Shown: positions 33,438 through 43,543 of the stretch, piece by piece
How the letters are laid out: each line of letters starts with the position of its first letter
Numbering within the stretch: the stretch's first letter is position 1
Origin: JAENVU01 sp963801105
Lineage (GTDB): Bacteria; Actinomycetota; Acidimicrobiia; IMCC26256; JAENVU01
NCBI GenBank assembly: GCA_963801105.1
Contig: CAWDDH010000003.1
Location: 124,001 to 188,000, forward strand
Direction of reading: 5' to 3'
Length of the DNA stretch: 64,000 nucleotides
Program-made: the position numbers and the translations under genes
Notes under the pieces: model-generated
Told to the model about the DNA's origin: nothing
What the model saw: the letters and a program-made list of their open reading frames with translations, nothing else
Database searches by the model: none

Positions 33438-34619
33438 CTACCACACGCCGCTGCGCATCACCTGCTGATAGGCGGCATACGCCGGCTTGGCCTGGCGGTT
33501 CCGGCGCAGCAGCCCCATGTTCTGCCACCTGTCGCCGATGTTGGTCCCCGAGTCACGGATCTCCATCCAGATGAGCGGGCCGGTGAAATCGCCGTAGGTC
33601 GTGTTCCAGCCGAGGTAGTAGTCGTGCACCCACCGGGACTGCTGCGCCTCGCTCAGGGTGCCGGAATCGGTGCCCGTGGGTGCACCCATCTCCGTGCCCC
33701 AGATCTTCTTGTTGCCGTCGCCGTTGGCGGTCATCACCACGTGGAGCACTGCGACCTGCGTGTAGGCGCTCCACCAGTGCGGCTCGAGCGGATTGGTCGG
33801 GAAGGAGTACGGGTGGTGACCGACGGCATCGAAGAAGCCGTGAGCACCGAGCGCGTAGAGACGGCGGAGCCAGGTCTCGGGCGTGTAGTCCGTACCGTCC
33901 GCGGCGTCGGGCGCCGGAGCGGTACCACCGGTGATCACCGTCGCGGACGGATCGACGCTCTTGATGCTCACGTACGCGGACTTGAGCAGCGCGGTGTACT
34001 GCGCGGGATTCGGCTTGGGCTGCGCGTAGGGCCGGTGGTTCGGCTCGTTCCAGATCTGCCAGTTCGTGATCGAGCCGCGCAGCCCGGCGATCGGCGAGTT
34101 CGCTCCGTAGCGCTGCGCCGCGGCGGCCATGAAGCGACCGAACGTGTTCGGGTCCGCCGGGAGGCAGTGCGTGTTCCCCGACGGGCAGTTGGCCGGACAC
34201 GCCCACGGTGGGCTGTACGCCGCGATGCCGATGATCGTGAGGCCGTGCGACCGCGCACGCAGCACCGCGCGGTCCATGGCGCGGTCCCAGCGGAAGCTGA
34301 GCGGGCCGTCACCCTGGATGCTGTTCCAGTCGACGTCGAGCGCGAGCCAGCGGGCACCGGCGTTCGCGATCGCCGCGAAGTCGGCCTCCTGCTCGGCGTC
34401 GGACTCCCACAGCACCTGCGCGCCCGCGGACATCCCCGCGCGGCGAGACACATCGGGTCCGCTCGCGGCGGTGATGGGCGGCGATGCCTTGCGGACGCAG
34501 CCGGCCGTGGCCACGACGAGCGCGAGCACCGCGGCGAGTAGCGCCAACCGTCGCGACGTTGTGCAGCCGCGACGGCGCAGGGGCACAGGACGATTCAGTG
34601 CAGCGATGGGGTTCGGCAC
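33438..34619 (-). CDS. Secreted clan GH-A glycoside hydrolase lipoprotein
   Basis: The 393-aa product has a signal peptide with lipobox ATAGC at about residue 40. A TIM-barrel glycosidase follows: LALDVDWNSIQGD, LTIIGIAAYSPPWAC, the acid/base Glu in WQIWNEPNH and the probable nucleophile Glu in IWGTEMGAP. The pattern fits GH5/GH39-like cellulase or xylosidase families; the linkage cannot be called. Cys residues in ACPANCPSGNTHC likely form disulfides. GTG 34619 has GAGGGAGAGAAG upstream; an upstream in-frame ATG lacks one. Confidence 0.85.
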   Translation of the reverse strand: MPNPIAALNRPVPLRRRGCTTSRRLALLAAVLALVVATAGCVRKASPPITAASGPDVSRRAGMSAGAQVLWESDAEQEADFAAIANAGARWLALDVDWNSIQGDGPLSFRWDRAMDRAVLRARSHGLTIIGIAAYSPPWACPANCPSGNTHCLPADPNTFGRFMAAAAQRYGANSPIAGLRGSITNWQIWNEPNHRPYAQPKPNPAQYTALLKSAYVSIKSVDPSATVITGGTAPAPDAADGTDYTPETWLRRLYALGAHGFFDAVGHHPYSFPTNPLEPHWWSAYTQVAVLHVVMTANGDGNKKIWGTEMGAPTGTDSGTLSEAQQSRWVHDYYLGWNTTYGDFTGPLIWMEIRDSGTNIGDRWQNMGLLRRNRQAKPAYAAYQQVMRSGVW

Positions 34620-34835
34620 GGGCTTCTCTCCCTCGACGGCAGTACGTCCGGGACGAACCAGGCCCTCAGAAATGCGCGCGCGTGCACATTCCTTCTCCGT
34701 CCCGCACCGAGTATCGGCACGCCCGCGCACCGATCTGAAAATCGTGCGCGCAATTCTCCGCGGAATTTGTGCTTCCCCTCACGTTCCGCGCGCGTCATGC
34801 CCGCGAATCGGACAGGCACCCGCAAGGATGACGTC

Positions 34836-35303
34836 GTGCCGACACACAGCGCAGGGCTGCTCCTCCACCGCGAGCGCACACATGGGATCGAGGTGCTGCT
34901 CGTTCATCCCGGGGGTCCGTTCTGGGCCAAGCGCGACCTCGGTGCGTGGTCGATCCCCAAGGGTGAGGTCGAGCGTGACGAGGAACCACTCGCGGTCGCA
35001 CGTCGCGAGTTCGCCGAGGAGACCGGTCTCGCCGCGCCCGCTGGCGACGCCGTCCCGTTGGGTGACGTCCGCCAGGCGGGCGGGAAGGTGGTGACCGCGT
35101 TCGCGATCGCGGCCGATGTCGACGTGTCGTCGATCGTGAGCAACGAGTTCGAGACCGAGTGGCCCCCGCGCTCAGGACGCACCGCGACCTTTCCCGAGGT
35201 CGACCGCGCCGAGTGGTTCGGACTCGACGATGCACGCGAGAAGATCAACACCGCGCAGGCCGCGCTCCTCGACCGTCTCGTGGCACACCTCGCCGGCGCC
35301 TGA
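34836..35303 (+). CDS. NUDIX hydrolase
   Basis: The 155-aa protein contains the NUDIX box GEVERDEEPLAVARREFAEETGL-type arrangement (G-x5-E-x7-REFxEETGL, about residues 45-67), AWSIPKG before it and EVDRAEWFGLDDAREKI after it. The family hydrolyses a nucleoside diphosphate linked to another moiety using Mg2+. The HSAGLLLHRE start resembles house-cleaning Ap4A/ADP-ribose type enzymes. GTG 34836 with AAGGATG upstream is preferred; ATG 34797 would add 13 residues. Confidence 0.85.
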   Translation: MPTHSAGLLLHRERTHGIEVLLVHPGGPFWAKRDLGAWSIPKGEVERDEEPLAVARREFAEETGLAAPAGDAVPLGDVRQAGGKVVTAFAIAADVDVSSIVSNEFETEWPPRSGRTATFPEVDRAEWFGLDDAREKINTAQAALLDRLVAHLAGA

Positions 35304-35398
35304 GCGGCGACGCGTCGTCCGGACGGAGGCCGTCGAGCACGGTGCGCACGTCGCGCCCGTGCAGCATCGGCTGGAGGAGGACGGTCGGGTCGGAAACG

Positions 35399-36430
35399 TC
35401 AGCGGTCCCGCAGCGCGGCGGCGAGCGCGCCGAAGCGGGCGAACGTCGCCGGATCGCGGCGGTAGGTCATGCCGGCGTGGTACAGCACCGGCTGGACGTC
35501 GGTCCCGCGGAGCGCGCCGAGGCGCTCCTCGATCCGGTCGGGCATCTCGGCCCATGTGCCCTCGACGAGGAAGTGGTCGAGGATCTCGTCGTCGATCATC
35601 GCGGTCATGCCCGCGGTGTCGCCCGCCTTCTGCGCGGCGCGCAGCGCCTCGGTGGTGCCGGGGCGGCCGATCTGCTCGAACACGAACGCGTAGTTCGGCG
35701 TGGAGCCGTAGAAGCCGACCATGGTTCGGGTGGTCTCGCGCCACATCGCTTGCTCCTCAGTGGTGTCGCCGGCGGCGGTGAACACCGGCACGAACACGGT
35801 GAAGTCCGCGAGATCGAGGCGACCGCGACCCTGGAGAAGGTTCGGTAGCAACGTCTCGGCGTGGTACGTCGGCGAGTTGAGCGGGTGGACGTGAACACCG
35901 TCGGCCTCGGCCGCGGTCATGCGCAGCATCCACGGGTTCACCGCCGCGAGGTCCACGGGCGGGTCGGGCACATCGATCGGGCCGGGTGACCACATCGCCG
36001 GGAGGAGGGAGAGCTCGTAGAAGGCACCGTGGTGGTCGAGCTTCTCGCCGCGGAAGCCGGCGAAGCACGCCTTGACCGCCCGGACGTAGTCCGACAGACG
36101 AGGCCCGGGGTGCTCGAACAGCGACGAGTACCGCCGCTCGATGTGCGCGCGCACCTGCGTCCCGAGGCCGAGCCGGAACCGGCCACCCGACGCCTGCGCG
36201 AGCTCCCAGGCGGTCGATGCGGTGACCATCGGGCTGCGCGGGAACGCGACCGCGACCCCCGTCGCGAGATCGAGATCGACGTCGGCCAGCGCCGCGACCG
36301 CGGTCGAGAGGTACGCGGTCCGGCCCGACTCGGTGATCACCAGCCCCGCGAAGCCGGCGTCGGCCGCGTCACGCGCGACGTCTCCGAACGCGCGCAACGG
36401 CGCCCCACCCGTCATCATGTGCACCTTCAC
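35399..36430 (-). CDS. LLM-class F420-dependent oxidoreductase (TIGR03617-like)
   Basis: The 343-aa product is a luciferase-like TIM barrel: VITESGRTAYLSTAVAAL, TGVAVAFPRSPMVTASTAWELAQASGGRFRLGLGTQVRAHIERRY, and VAAVNPWMLRMTAAEADGVHVHPL-like residues around the F420 site. The family uses coenzyme F420 for hydride transfer to ketones, alcohols or polyketides. GTG 36430 follows GGAGGACAC. It diverges from the acyl-CoA synthetase at 36552, suggesting shared use in lipid or xenobiotic catabolism. Confidence 0.87.
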   Translation of the reverse strand: MKVHMMTGGAPLRAFGDVARDAADAGFAGLVITESGRTAYLSTAVAALADVDLDLATGVAVAFPRSPMVTASTAWELAQASGGRFRLGLGTQVRAHIERRYSSLFEHPGPRLSDYVRAVKACFAGFRGEKLDHHGAFYELSLLPAMWSPGPIDVPDPPVDLAAVNPWMLRMTAAEADGVHVHPLNSPTYHAETLLPNLLQGRGRLDLADFTVFVPVFTAAGDTTEEQAMWRETTRTMVGFYGSTPNYAFVFEQIGRPGTTEALRAAQKAGDTAGMTAMIDDEILDHFLVEGTWAEMPDRIEERLGALRGTDVQPVLYHAGMTYRRDPATFARFGALAAALRDR

Positions 36431-36537
36431 GTGTCCTCCAATCGCGCCAGGCACCGGGCACCGGCGGTCGCATCGTCGCCCGCGCGCCGACCAGCCGTCG
36501 AGACCGCGAGCACCCGTTCCGGCGTCGAAGGGCGCGC

Positions 36538-36543
36538 TACCGT
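36538..36543 (+). promoter_or_regulatory. -10 element TACCGT of acyl-CoA synthetase gene
   Basis: TACCGT ends 8 nt before ATG 36552 with no Shine-Dalgarno, matching the leaderless pattern. Confidence 0.42.
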
Positions 36544-36551
36544 GCGCGGCC

Positions 36552-38003
36552 ATGGCCGACGACGCTGCCCCGTTCCCCGTCACGCTCGCCGAGCTCGCCG
36601 TTGCGGACCCCGACGCCCCCGCCGTCACCGACGCGTCGGCCACGATCACCCGCCGCGAGCTGGAGTCGCGCACCAACCGCCTCGCGCGCGCCTACGAGGC
36701 GCTCGGCGTCACCCAGGATTCCTTCGTCACCATCGGCCTGCCGAACGGGATCGAGTGGTTCGAGGCCGCGATCGCGACCTGGAAGCTCGGCGCGACGCCG
36801 GCGCCGGTCTCGGCCAAGCTGCCGCGCCTCGAGCTCGAGACCATCGTCGAGCTGGCGGATCCGAGCCTCGTGGTCGGCCTCGACGCGCCCGGCCGCACCT
36901 GCATCCCCGCGGGCTTCGAGCCCGAACCCGAGCTGTCCGACGCGCCGTTGCCCGTGAAGGTCGCCGCGGCATGGAAGGCACCGACCTCCGGTGGGAGCAC
37001 CGGGCGACCCAAGCTCATCGTCGCCGGCGGCCCGAGCGTGACCGCGGGCCAGGCGCTGACTGCGCTGGCGTTCGGCATGACGCCCGACGGCGTGCACCTC
37101 GCGAGCGGCCCGCTGTACCACAACGGCCCGCTGAGCTTCTCGGTCGCCGCGCTGCTGATCGGCAACCACGTCGTGGTCATGGAGCGGTTCGACGCGTTGC
37201 GCGCGCTCCAGCTCATCGAGCAGCACCGCGTGGACTGGATGTACGCGGTGCCCACGATGATGCAGCGGATCTGGAAGTTGCCCGACGAGGAGCGGACGCG
37301 TCACGACCTGTCGTCGCTCAACGTGGTGTTCCACCTGGCCGCGCCGTGCCCCGACTGGCTCAAGCGCGCGTGGATCGAATGGCTCGGGCCCGAGAAGATC
37401 TGGGAGCTGTACGCCGGCACCGAGGCGCAGGCGGTGACAGTCATCAAGGGCGACGAGTGGCTCGAGCATCCCGGATCGGTCGGCCGGCCGCTCGTCGGCG
37501 AGATGCGGATCCTCGACCCCGACGGCAACGAGCTCCCGCCGGGCGAACAGGGCGAGGTCTACATGCGCGCCCCAGCGGGCGTCACCACCTACCGCTACAT
37601 CGGCGCCGAGGCCCGCGCCATCGAGGACGGCTGGGAGTCCCTCGGCGACATGGGCTGGATGGACGGGGACGGCTACCTCTACCTGGGCGACCGCACCTCC
37701 GACATGATCCTCACCGGCGGCGCCAACGTGTACCCGGCCGAGATCGAGGCCGCGCTCGACGCGCACCCGAGCGTCGGGTCGAGCTGTGTGATCGGGCTCC
37801 CCGACGACGACCTGGGCAACCGCATCCACGCCATCGTGCAGGCCGACGCGCCGGTGGCCGAGGAGGAGTTGCGGACCCATCTCGCCGACCGGCTGGTGCG
37901 CTACAAGATCCCCCGCACCTACGAGTTCGTCGAGGTGCCCCTCCGCGACGACGCCGGCAAGGTCCGCCGGGGAGCGCTGCGGGCCGCCCGGATCGCGGAG
38001 TAA
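36552..38003 (+). CDS. AMP-binding acyl-CoA synthetase/ligase
   Basis: The 483-aa adenylate-forming enzyme has the P-loop TSGGSTGRPKL, the A5 motif ELYAGTEAQ, A7 GDMGWMDGDGYLYLGDR and A8 DMILTGGANVYPAEIE. The A10 lysine region GKVRRGAL lies near the C-terminus. It activates a carboxylic acid to acyl-AMP and then acyl-CoA. The relatively short length is like cyclohexanecarboxylate/medium-chain ligases. The divergent F420 oxidoreductase is a likely partner gene. Confidence 0.9.
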   Translation: MADDAAPFPVTLAELAVADPDAPAVTDASATITRRELESRTNRLARAYEALGVTQDSFVTIGLPNGIEWFEAAIATWKLGATPAPVSAKLPRLELETIVELADPSLVVGLDAPGRTCIPAGFEPEPELSDAPLPVKVAAAWKAPTSGGSTGRPKLIVAGGPSVTAGQALTALAFGMTPDGVHLASGPLYHNGPLSFSVAALLIGNHVVVMERFDALRALQLIEQHRVDWMYAVPTMMQRIWKLPDEERTRHDLSSLNVVFHLAAPCPDWLKRAWIEWLGPEKIWELYAGTEAQAVTVIKGDEWLEHPGSVGRPLVGEMRILDPDGNELPPGEQGEVYMRAPAGVTTYRYIGAEARAIEDGWESLGDMGWMDGDGYLYLGDRTSDMILTGGANVYPAEIEAALDAHPSVGSSCVIGLPDDDLGNRIHAIVQADAPVAEEELRTHLADRLVRYKIPRTYEFVEVPLRDDAGKVRRGALRAARIAE

Positions 38004-38061
38004 TTCCAGAAGCGTCCGAGAAACCGCCGATATACGTCACAGCCGTCGAAAAGGATGCCCT

Positions 38062-38592
38062 GTGAGCGATCGATCCTCGTATCTGTTCCGGATGAAGGTG
38101 GCCGGCGCGCTCGTCGGTGCCGTGTCGATGGGCGGATTCGCCGCCGCCGCGGCCAGCGTCATGGCGACCCCGTCGACCCCGGCCGCCGAGGAGTCGACCA
38201 CCACGACCTCGTCGACCCCTCCGCCCACCGACGAGACGACGACCACCACCACGACGCTCGCAGCCGACCCGGCCCCGGCGGCCGACCCCGGCACCACACC
38301 GCCGAGCGAACCGCCGACCGATCCCGCGGCCGAGTCCTGTGTCAACCACGGCCGGTTCGTCTCGCAGGTCGCCCACGACACCCCACCCGGCCCGGGCCAC
38401 GGCGCCGCGGTGTCGGCCGCTGCGCACGACCACTCCGGTGACTGCTCCGACGCCGCGCCCGCCCCGACGGTCGAGGCCGAGTCCGAGCACGAATCAGATG
38501 GCGACGAGCAGGGCGAAGCGCCGAAGTCCGCGTCCGGCCGGGGCGGCGCAACCGAGCACGGCCACGGTGGCGGCCACGGCCAGGACGACTGA
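38062..38592 (+). CDS. Secreted low-complexity protein with NHGxxVSxxAH motif
   Basis: The 176-aa protein has a signal peptide (MKVAGALVGAVSMGGFAAAAASVMA), a Thr/Pro-rich linker and a short conserved core, CVNHGRFVSQVAH...GPGHGAAVSAAAHD...GDC. An acidic and Gly/His-rich tail (HGHGGGHGQDD) could bind metal. I recall the core motif from uncharacterised actinobacterial exported proteins. The start is GTG 38062 with AAGGA upstream; the short A+T-rich gap before it (GATATACG) may hold the promoter. Confidence 0.65.
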   Translation: MSDRSSYLFRMKVAGALVGAVSMGGFAAAAASVMATPSTPAAEESTTTTSSTPPPTDETTTTTTTLAADPAPAADPGTTPPSEPPTDPAAESCVNHGRFVSQVAHDTPPGPGHGAAVSAAAHDHSGDCSDAAPAPTVEAESEHESDGDEQGEAPKSASGRGGATEHGHGGGHGQDD

Positions 38593-38601
38593 CCCGCGCG
38601 A

Positions 38602-39420
38602 CTACCCGTCGTAGAACATCGGGGCGTGCAGACCGACGAGTGAGCGCTCTCGCCCGGTCCGCGCGCGCGCGACGGCCTCGGCGCTCAGCTGGTTCGCGAC
38701 CGCTGCCGTGCGGATGCGCTGCGCCACGTCGCGACGGCCGTAGTGGACCTGGAGGAAGAAGCGACCGGACCCACCGTCGGCGGGGAGCCCGCGGTGCCAC
38801 ACGTCGGAGACGAAGAGCGCCACGTCGCCGGCCTCGGCCGTGAGCGCCACCGGCGGTCGCCCGTCGTAGTCGAGTGACGGGTCGGTCACGCGGTCGAACG
38901 GCGCGAGCCGGCCCGAACGATGGCTCCCGGGGACGACGGCCGTCGGACCGTCGGCCAGGCTGCAGTCACGGAGGTAGAGATGAGCGCCGATCGCGAAGAC
39001 CGGGTACGGGATGCGGTCGTCCCACTCGATCCCCTCGGGCCGGGGGACGTGAGGTCCCGCGTCGCAGTGCCAGGGACCACCGCCGAACTCCGGCGGGTTC
39101 CGCCACGCGGTGTTGGCGATCACGTGGCAGTCCTCGCCGAGCAGCGGCTCGATCACCTCCAGGATGCGCGGATGACCGACCGCGTCCTGGCACCCGGCAC
39201 TGCGGTTGAGCATCTCGTACCGGAACTCCTCGGCGTCACTGCGGGAGCGTTCGGGCGGACAGGACGCGAACACATCGTCGATCTCGTCTCGGAGCTGGGC
39301 CACCGCGGCGGCGTCGAACACGCGACGGATGACGGCGAAGCCGTCCCGCTCGAGCTCCGTGCTCTCCTCGGGGACCGTCCCGGTGCGCACCGTGAGGTTC
39401 TTGCCGAGCCGCTCGATCAC
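38602..39420 (-). CDS. Phytanoyl-CoA dioxygenase family (PhyH) oxygenase, second copy
   Basis: The 272-aa Fe(II)/2-oxoglutarate oxygenase has iron ligands H118/D120 (GPWHCDAGP) and about H209 (SDVWHRGLP), with AVVPGSH between. It is quite different in sequence from the PhyH at 5524, so the two probably act on different substrates. The GTG start at 39420 has no clear ribosome site; a second GTG 10 codons on is possible. It lies 31 nt after the inositol phosphate synthase gene on the same strand and may be cotranscribed. Confidence 0.83.
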   Translation of the reverse strand: MIERLGKNLTVRTGTVPEESTELERDGFAVIRRVFDAAAVAQLRDEIDDVFASCPPERSRSDAEEFRYEMLNRSAGCQDAVGHPRILEVIEPLLGEDCHVIANTAWRNPPEFGGGPWHCDAGPHVPRPEGIEWDDRIPYPVFAIGAHLYLRDCSLADGPTAVVPGSHRSGRLAPFDRVTDPSLDYDGRPPVALTAEAGDVALFVSDVWHRGLPADGGSGRFFLQVHYGRRDVAQRIRTAAVANQLSAEAVARARTGRERSLVGLHAPMFYDG

Positions 39421-39451
39421 CTACGCGGACCTCCCGTGACGGAACCGCCGG

Positions 39452-40771
<1,320 letters not shown>

Positions 40772-40777
40772 TCCGTG

Positions 40778-40783
40778 ACCCTA
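40778..40783 (-). promoter_or_regulatory. -10 element TAGGGT of inositol phosphate synthase gene
   Basis: TAGGGT on the minus strand ends 6 nt before ATG 40771, consistent with a leaderless mRNA. Confidence 0.42.
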
Positions 40784-40839
40784 ACGAGTCGTCGCCGTCA
40801 CGGGGGCTCTTGCCCGAACATCGACGGAGGCCGCGCACC

Positions 40840-40845
40840 TAGGCT
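40840..40845 (+). promoter_or_regulatory. -10 element TAGGCT of TauD-family gene
   Basis: TAGGCT ends 7 nt before ATG 40853 with no Shine-Dalgarno. Confidence 0.42.
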
Positions 40846-40852
40846 CCGCGCC

Positions 40853-41761
40853 ATGGCGGTGGCCGAGATCCCCCTGATCCCCGTGCCCGCGGCACCCGCG
40901 GGCCACCGGTACGAGCGCATCGTCGTCGAGCCGTACACCGGCGTCGCCGGAGCTGTGATCTCAGGCGTGGACCTCGCCCGGCCACTCGACGACCAGACCG
41001 TCGCGGAGATCCGGCGCGCGCTGCTCGACCATGTGGTCGTGTTCTTCCGGGGCCAGGCGTTGACCTGCGAGCACCAGGCCGGACTGAGCCGCCGTTTCGG
41101 GCCGTACAGCCCGGTCCCGTTCATCGAGCCCATCGCGGAGCACCCCGAGGTCATTGCGGTCGTACGCGAGCCGACCGAGACACAGAGCTTCGCGTTCGGC
41201 GGGGTGTGGCACTCCGACTTCTCGTTCCTCCCCGAGCCCCCCGCCTTCTCGATGCTGCACGCGCTCGAGGTCCCGCCCTTCGGGGGCGACACGCTCTGGG
41301 CCAACCAGCACCTCGCGTTCGAGACGCTGTCGCGTGGCCTGCAACGCGCGCTCCGGGACCTCGACGGCGTGCACAGCGCGCGTGACGCCTACTCCCCCAA
41401 GATGCAGGCGGTGCACGACCTCTTCGCGGGAATGACCGTGCACACCAGCGAGGAGGCGAACCGCACCCAGACGCACCCCGTCGTGCGCCGCCACCCCGAG
41501 ACCGGGCGCGACGCGCTCTACGTCAACCGGCAGTACACCGTCGGGCTCCACGACTGGTGGCCCACCGAACAGCGGGCGCTGCTCGACTTCCTGTTCGCGC
41601 ACGCGACCCAGGACTCCTTCACGTGTCGCTGGCGCTGGCAGGTCGGCGACGTCGCGTTCTGGGACAACCGCAGCGCTGCGCACATGGTGATGGGCGACGT
41701 GCGCGACCACCGTCGCTCGATGCACCGCACGACCGTCGCCGGCGACGTGCCCACGCGGTGA
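40853..41761 (+). CDS. TauD/TfdA-family dioxygenase
   Basis: The 302-aa Fe(II)/2-oxoglutarate oxygenase has HxD at H120/D122 (VWHSDFSF) and a distal His in WDNRSAAH. RHPETGRDALYVNRQYT precedes the last helix, and an Arg in HRRSMHRTT can hold 2-oxoglutarate. The length and motif order match TauD (taurine) and TfdA (2,4-D) relatives; the window has no sulfonate transporter, so taurine use is not supported. The next gene, an SDR, starts 77 nt downstream. Confidence 0.88.
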   Translation: MAVAEIPLIPVPAAPAGHRYERIVVEPYTGVAGAVISGVDLARPLDDQTVAEIRRALLDHVVVFFRGQALTCEHQAGLSRRFGPYSPVPFIEPIAEHPEVIAVVREPTETQSFAFGGVWHSDFSFLPEPPAFSMLHALEVPPFGGDTLWANQHLAFETLSRGLQRALRDLDGVHSARDAYSPKMQAVHDLFAGMTVHTSEEANRTQTHPVVRRHPETGRDALYVNRQYTVGLHDWWPTEQRALLDFLFAHATQDSFTCRWRWQVGDVAFWDNRSAAHMVMGDVRDHRRSMHRTTVAGDVPTR

Positions 41762-41838
41762 CCGGCACCGCCACACCCCCGGAAAGGCAGGGCGATGACG
41801 ACCCGACCACCGATGATCATCCCAGCGGAGGCGCCGAG

Positions 41839-42591
41839 ATGACGGCCCTCGTGACCGGCGCATCCGGTGGGATCGGCCTCGAGATCGCCCGGGTGCTCGC
41901 CCCCGACCACGATCTCGTGCTCGTCGCGCGGTCGGCGCCCAAGCTCGAGGCCCTCGCCGCGGAGCTCGGGGGTGCCCGGGTGATCGCGGCGGACCTCTCG
42001 GACCCGGCCACCGTCGGCAAGATCGCGGCCGAGATCCCCGACGTCGACGTGCTGGTCAACAACGCGGGCGTCGGCGACTTCGGGCCGTTCGCGGAGGCCG
42101 ACGTCGACAAGACCCTCGCGATGATCCAACTCAACGTCACCGCGCTCACGGCGCTCACCCGCCAATACCTGCCCGGCATGCTCGCGAGGGGGTCGGGACG
42201 GGTCCTCAACGTGGCCTCGACCGCGTCGTTCCAGCCCGGTCCACTCATGGCCGTCTACTACGCGACCAAGTCGTACGTGCTCTCGTTCACCGAGGCGATC
42301 GCGGAGGAGGTGCGCGGCTCGGGCGTGAAGGTGACCGCCCTCTGCCCCGGCCCGACCAGCTCCGGGTTCCAGGCCGCGGCCGACATGGAGCTCTCACCGC
42401 TCGTCGCCAACCGGAAGCTGCCGAGCGCGGCCGAGGTCGCGGCGTACGGCGTGAAGGCACTGGAGCACGGCGACGTCGTCGCGGTCCCGGGTCTCATGAA
42501 CAAGGTCATGGCCGGCTCGGTCCGGTTCACGCCCCGCCCGGTGATCCGCCGGCTCGTCCGCAGGCTCCAGGCCACCAAGCCGACGAGCTGA
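41839..42591 (+). CDS. Short-chain dehydrogenase/reductase
   Basis: The 250-aa classical SDR has the cofactor motif TGASGGIGLE, Arg after strand 2 (VARS, suggesting NADP), NNAG at the fourth strand and the catalytic S-Y-K set with YYATKSY. The C-terminus carries GVKALEHGDVVAVPG and a basic tail (RRLVRRLQ), a pattern of DltE/Oxr-like reductases. The ATG has GCGGAGGCGCC upstream. It may follow the TauD gene in one transcript. It converges on the PAP2 gene. Confidence 0.9.
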   Translation: MTALVTGASGGIGLEIARVLAPDHDLVLVARSAPKLEALAAELGGARVIAADLSDPATVGKIAAEIPDVDVLVNNAGVGDFGPFAEADVDKTLAMIQLNVTALTALTRQYLPGMLARGSGRVLNVASTASFQPGPLMAVYYATKSYVLSFTEAIAEEVRGSGVKVTALCPGPTSSGFQAAADMELSPLVANRKLPSAAEVAAYGVKALEHGDVVAVPGLMNKVMAGSVRFTPRPVIRRLVRRLQATKPTS

Positions 42592-42594
42592 CGG

Positions 42595-43500
42595 TCAGGT
42601 CAGCGCCCCCGGACCGCTCGACGGTGCGTCGAGGCTCACGCCGCGCAGCAGCAGGACCTCGCTCACCATGAAGGTCACGCCGACCGCGACGATCGACACG
42701 AGCGCCACGACGTAGGCGAGACCGAGGCGCACGATCTGGATCCCGTCGGCCCGGCTGATCGTGGTCGACACCACGATCACCGCGAACGCGGCCGCGAGCA
42801 CGAGCACCGCGCCGATGACGAGCCCCGGCAGTCCGACCGACGCCCGCGGCTCACCCGGGCCACGCCGCGCGACCAGCACGGCGCACACCCCGAACGTCCA
42901 GAGCCCCACCACCGCGAACGCGCTGACCGCGTCGCTCGGGCGGTGCCAGCCGGCCGCCAACGTCATCGCGGCGATGCCCGCGGCGTAGAGGGCGCCGAGA
43001 GTGGCCGCGAGCGGTCGGTGCCGGACCGGCACGACGAGCACCACGGCGGCGGCGAGCGACGCGGCAACGGTGCTGTGGCCGCTCGGCAGGGTGTTGACGG
43101 CGATGATGGCGGGATCGTCGATCAGCGACGGCCGGTGGAGGAGCACCTTGAAGACCTCGGTGGTGACGTTCGAACCGAGGATGACCGCGCCGACGGCGAG
43201 CGCCAGGTGCCAGCGGCCCCGCGCCACGGCGACGGTCATGATCGCCGCGCCGAACAGGGCGAGCGATCCGACCGAGATCGTGCGGAGGACGTCGTTGGAG
43301 CGGTCGGCGATGCGGTGGCTCTGAACGACCCGGCCCTTCAGCGCGGCGTTGTCGATCCGCTGCCCCGTCCGCGTCTCGACGAACACGATCGCGAGGACGA
43401 CGAGCAGACAGGCGCACACGATCGCGGCGGTGCCGAGCCGGACGACGGCCCGGCGGCGGTCCGCGTCCTGCGCCTCGGGTCGCGCGTCGGTGGCCACCAT
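42595..43500 (-). CDS. PAP2-family membrane phosphatase
   Basis: The 301-aa protein has about seven transmembrane helices and the three PAP2 motifs: K-x6-RP (KVLLHRPS), PSGHS, and the AGWHRPSD variant of SR-x5-H-x3-D. These enzymes remove phosphate from lipid or isoprenoid phosphates such as phosphatidate or undecaprenyl pyrophosphate, with the active site outside the membrane. Two extra C-terminal helices have no recognised function. ATG 43500 is chosen as the long upstream extension is unlike a membrane protein. It diverges from the GNAT gene. Confidence 0.87.
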   Translation of the reverse strand: MVATDARPEAQDADRRRAVVRLGTAAIVCACLLVVLAIVFVETRTGQRIDNAALKGRVVQSHRIADRSNDVLRTISVGSLALFGAAIMTVAVARGRWHLALAVGAVILGSNVTTEVFKVLLHRPSLIDDPAIIAVNTLPSGHSTVAASLAAAVVLVVPVRHRPLAATLGALYAAGIAAMTLAAGWHRPSDAVSAFAVVGLWTFGVCAVLVARRGPGEPRASVGLPGLVIGAVLVLAAAFAVIVVSTTISRADGIQIVRLGLAYVVALVSIVAVGVTFMVSEVLLLRGVSLDAPSSGPGALT

Positions 43501-43543
43501 GGTGAACTCAGACTCCCGCCGTCCTGGTACGTGCAACGATCCG

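Noticed and set aside
34740..34800. AATTC-TCCGCG-GAATT dyad in the A+T-richer gap before the NUDIX gene
   Set aside because: Five-bp arms only and no clear promoter next to it; too weak to call an operator.
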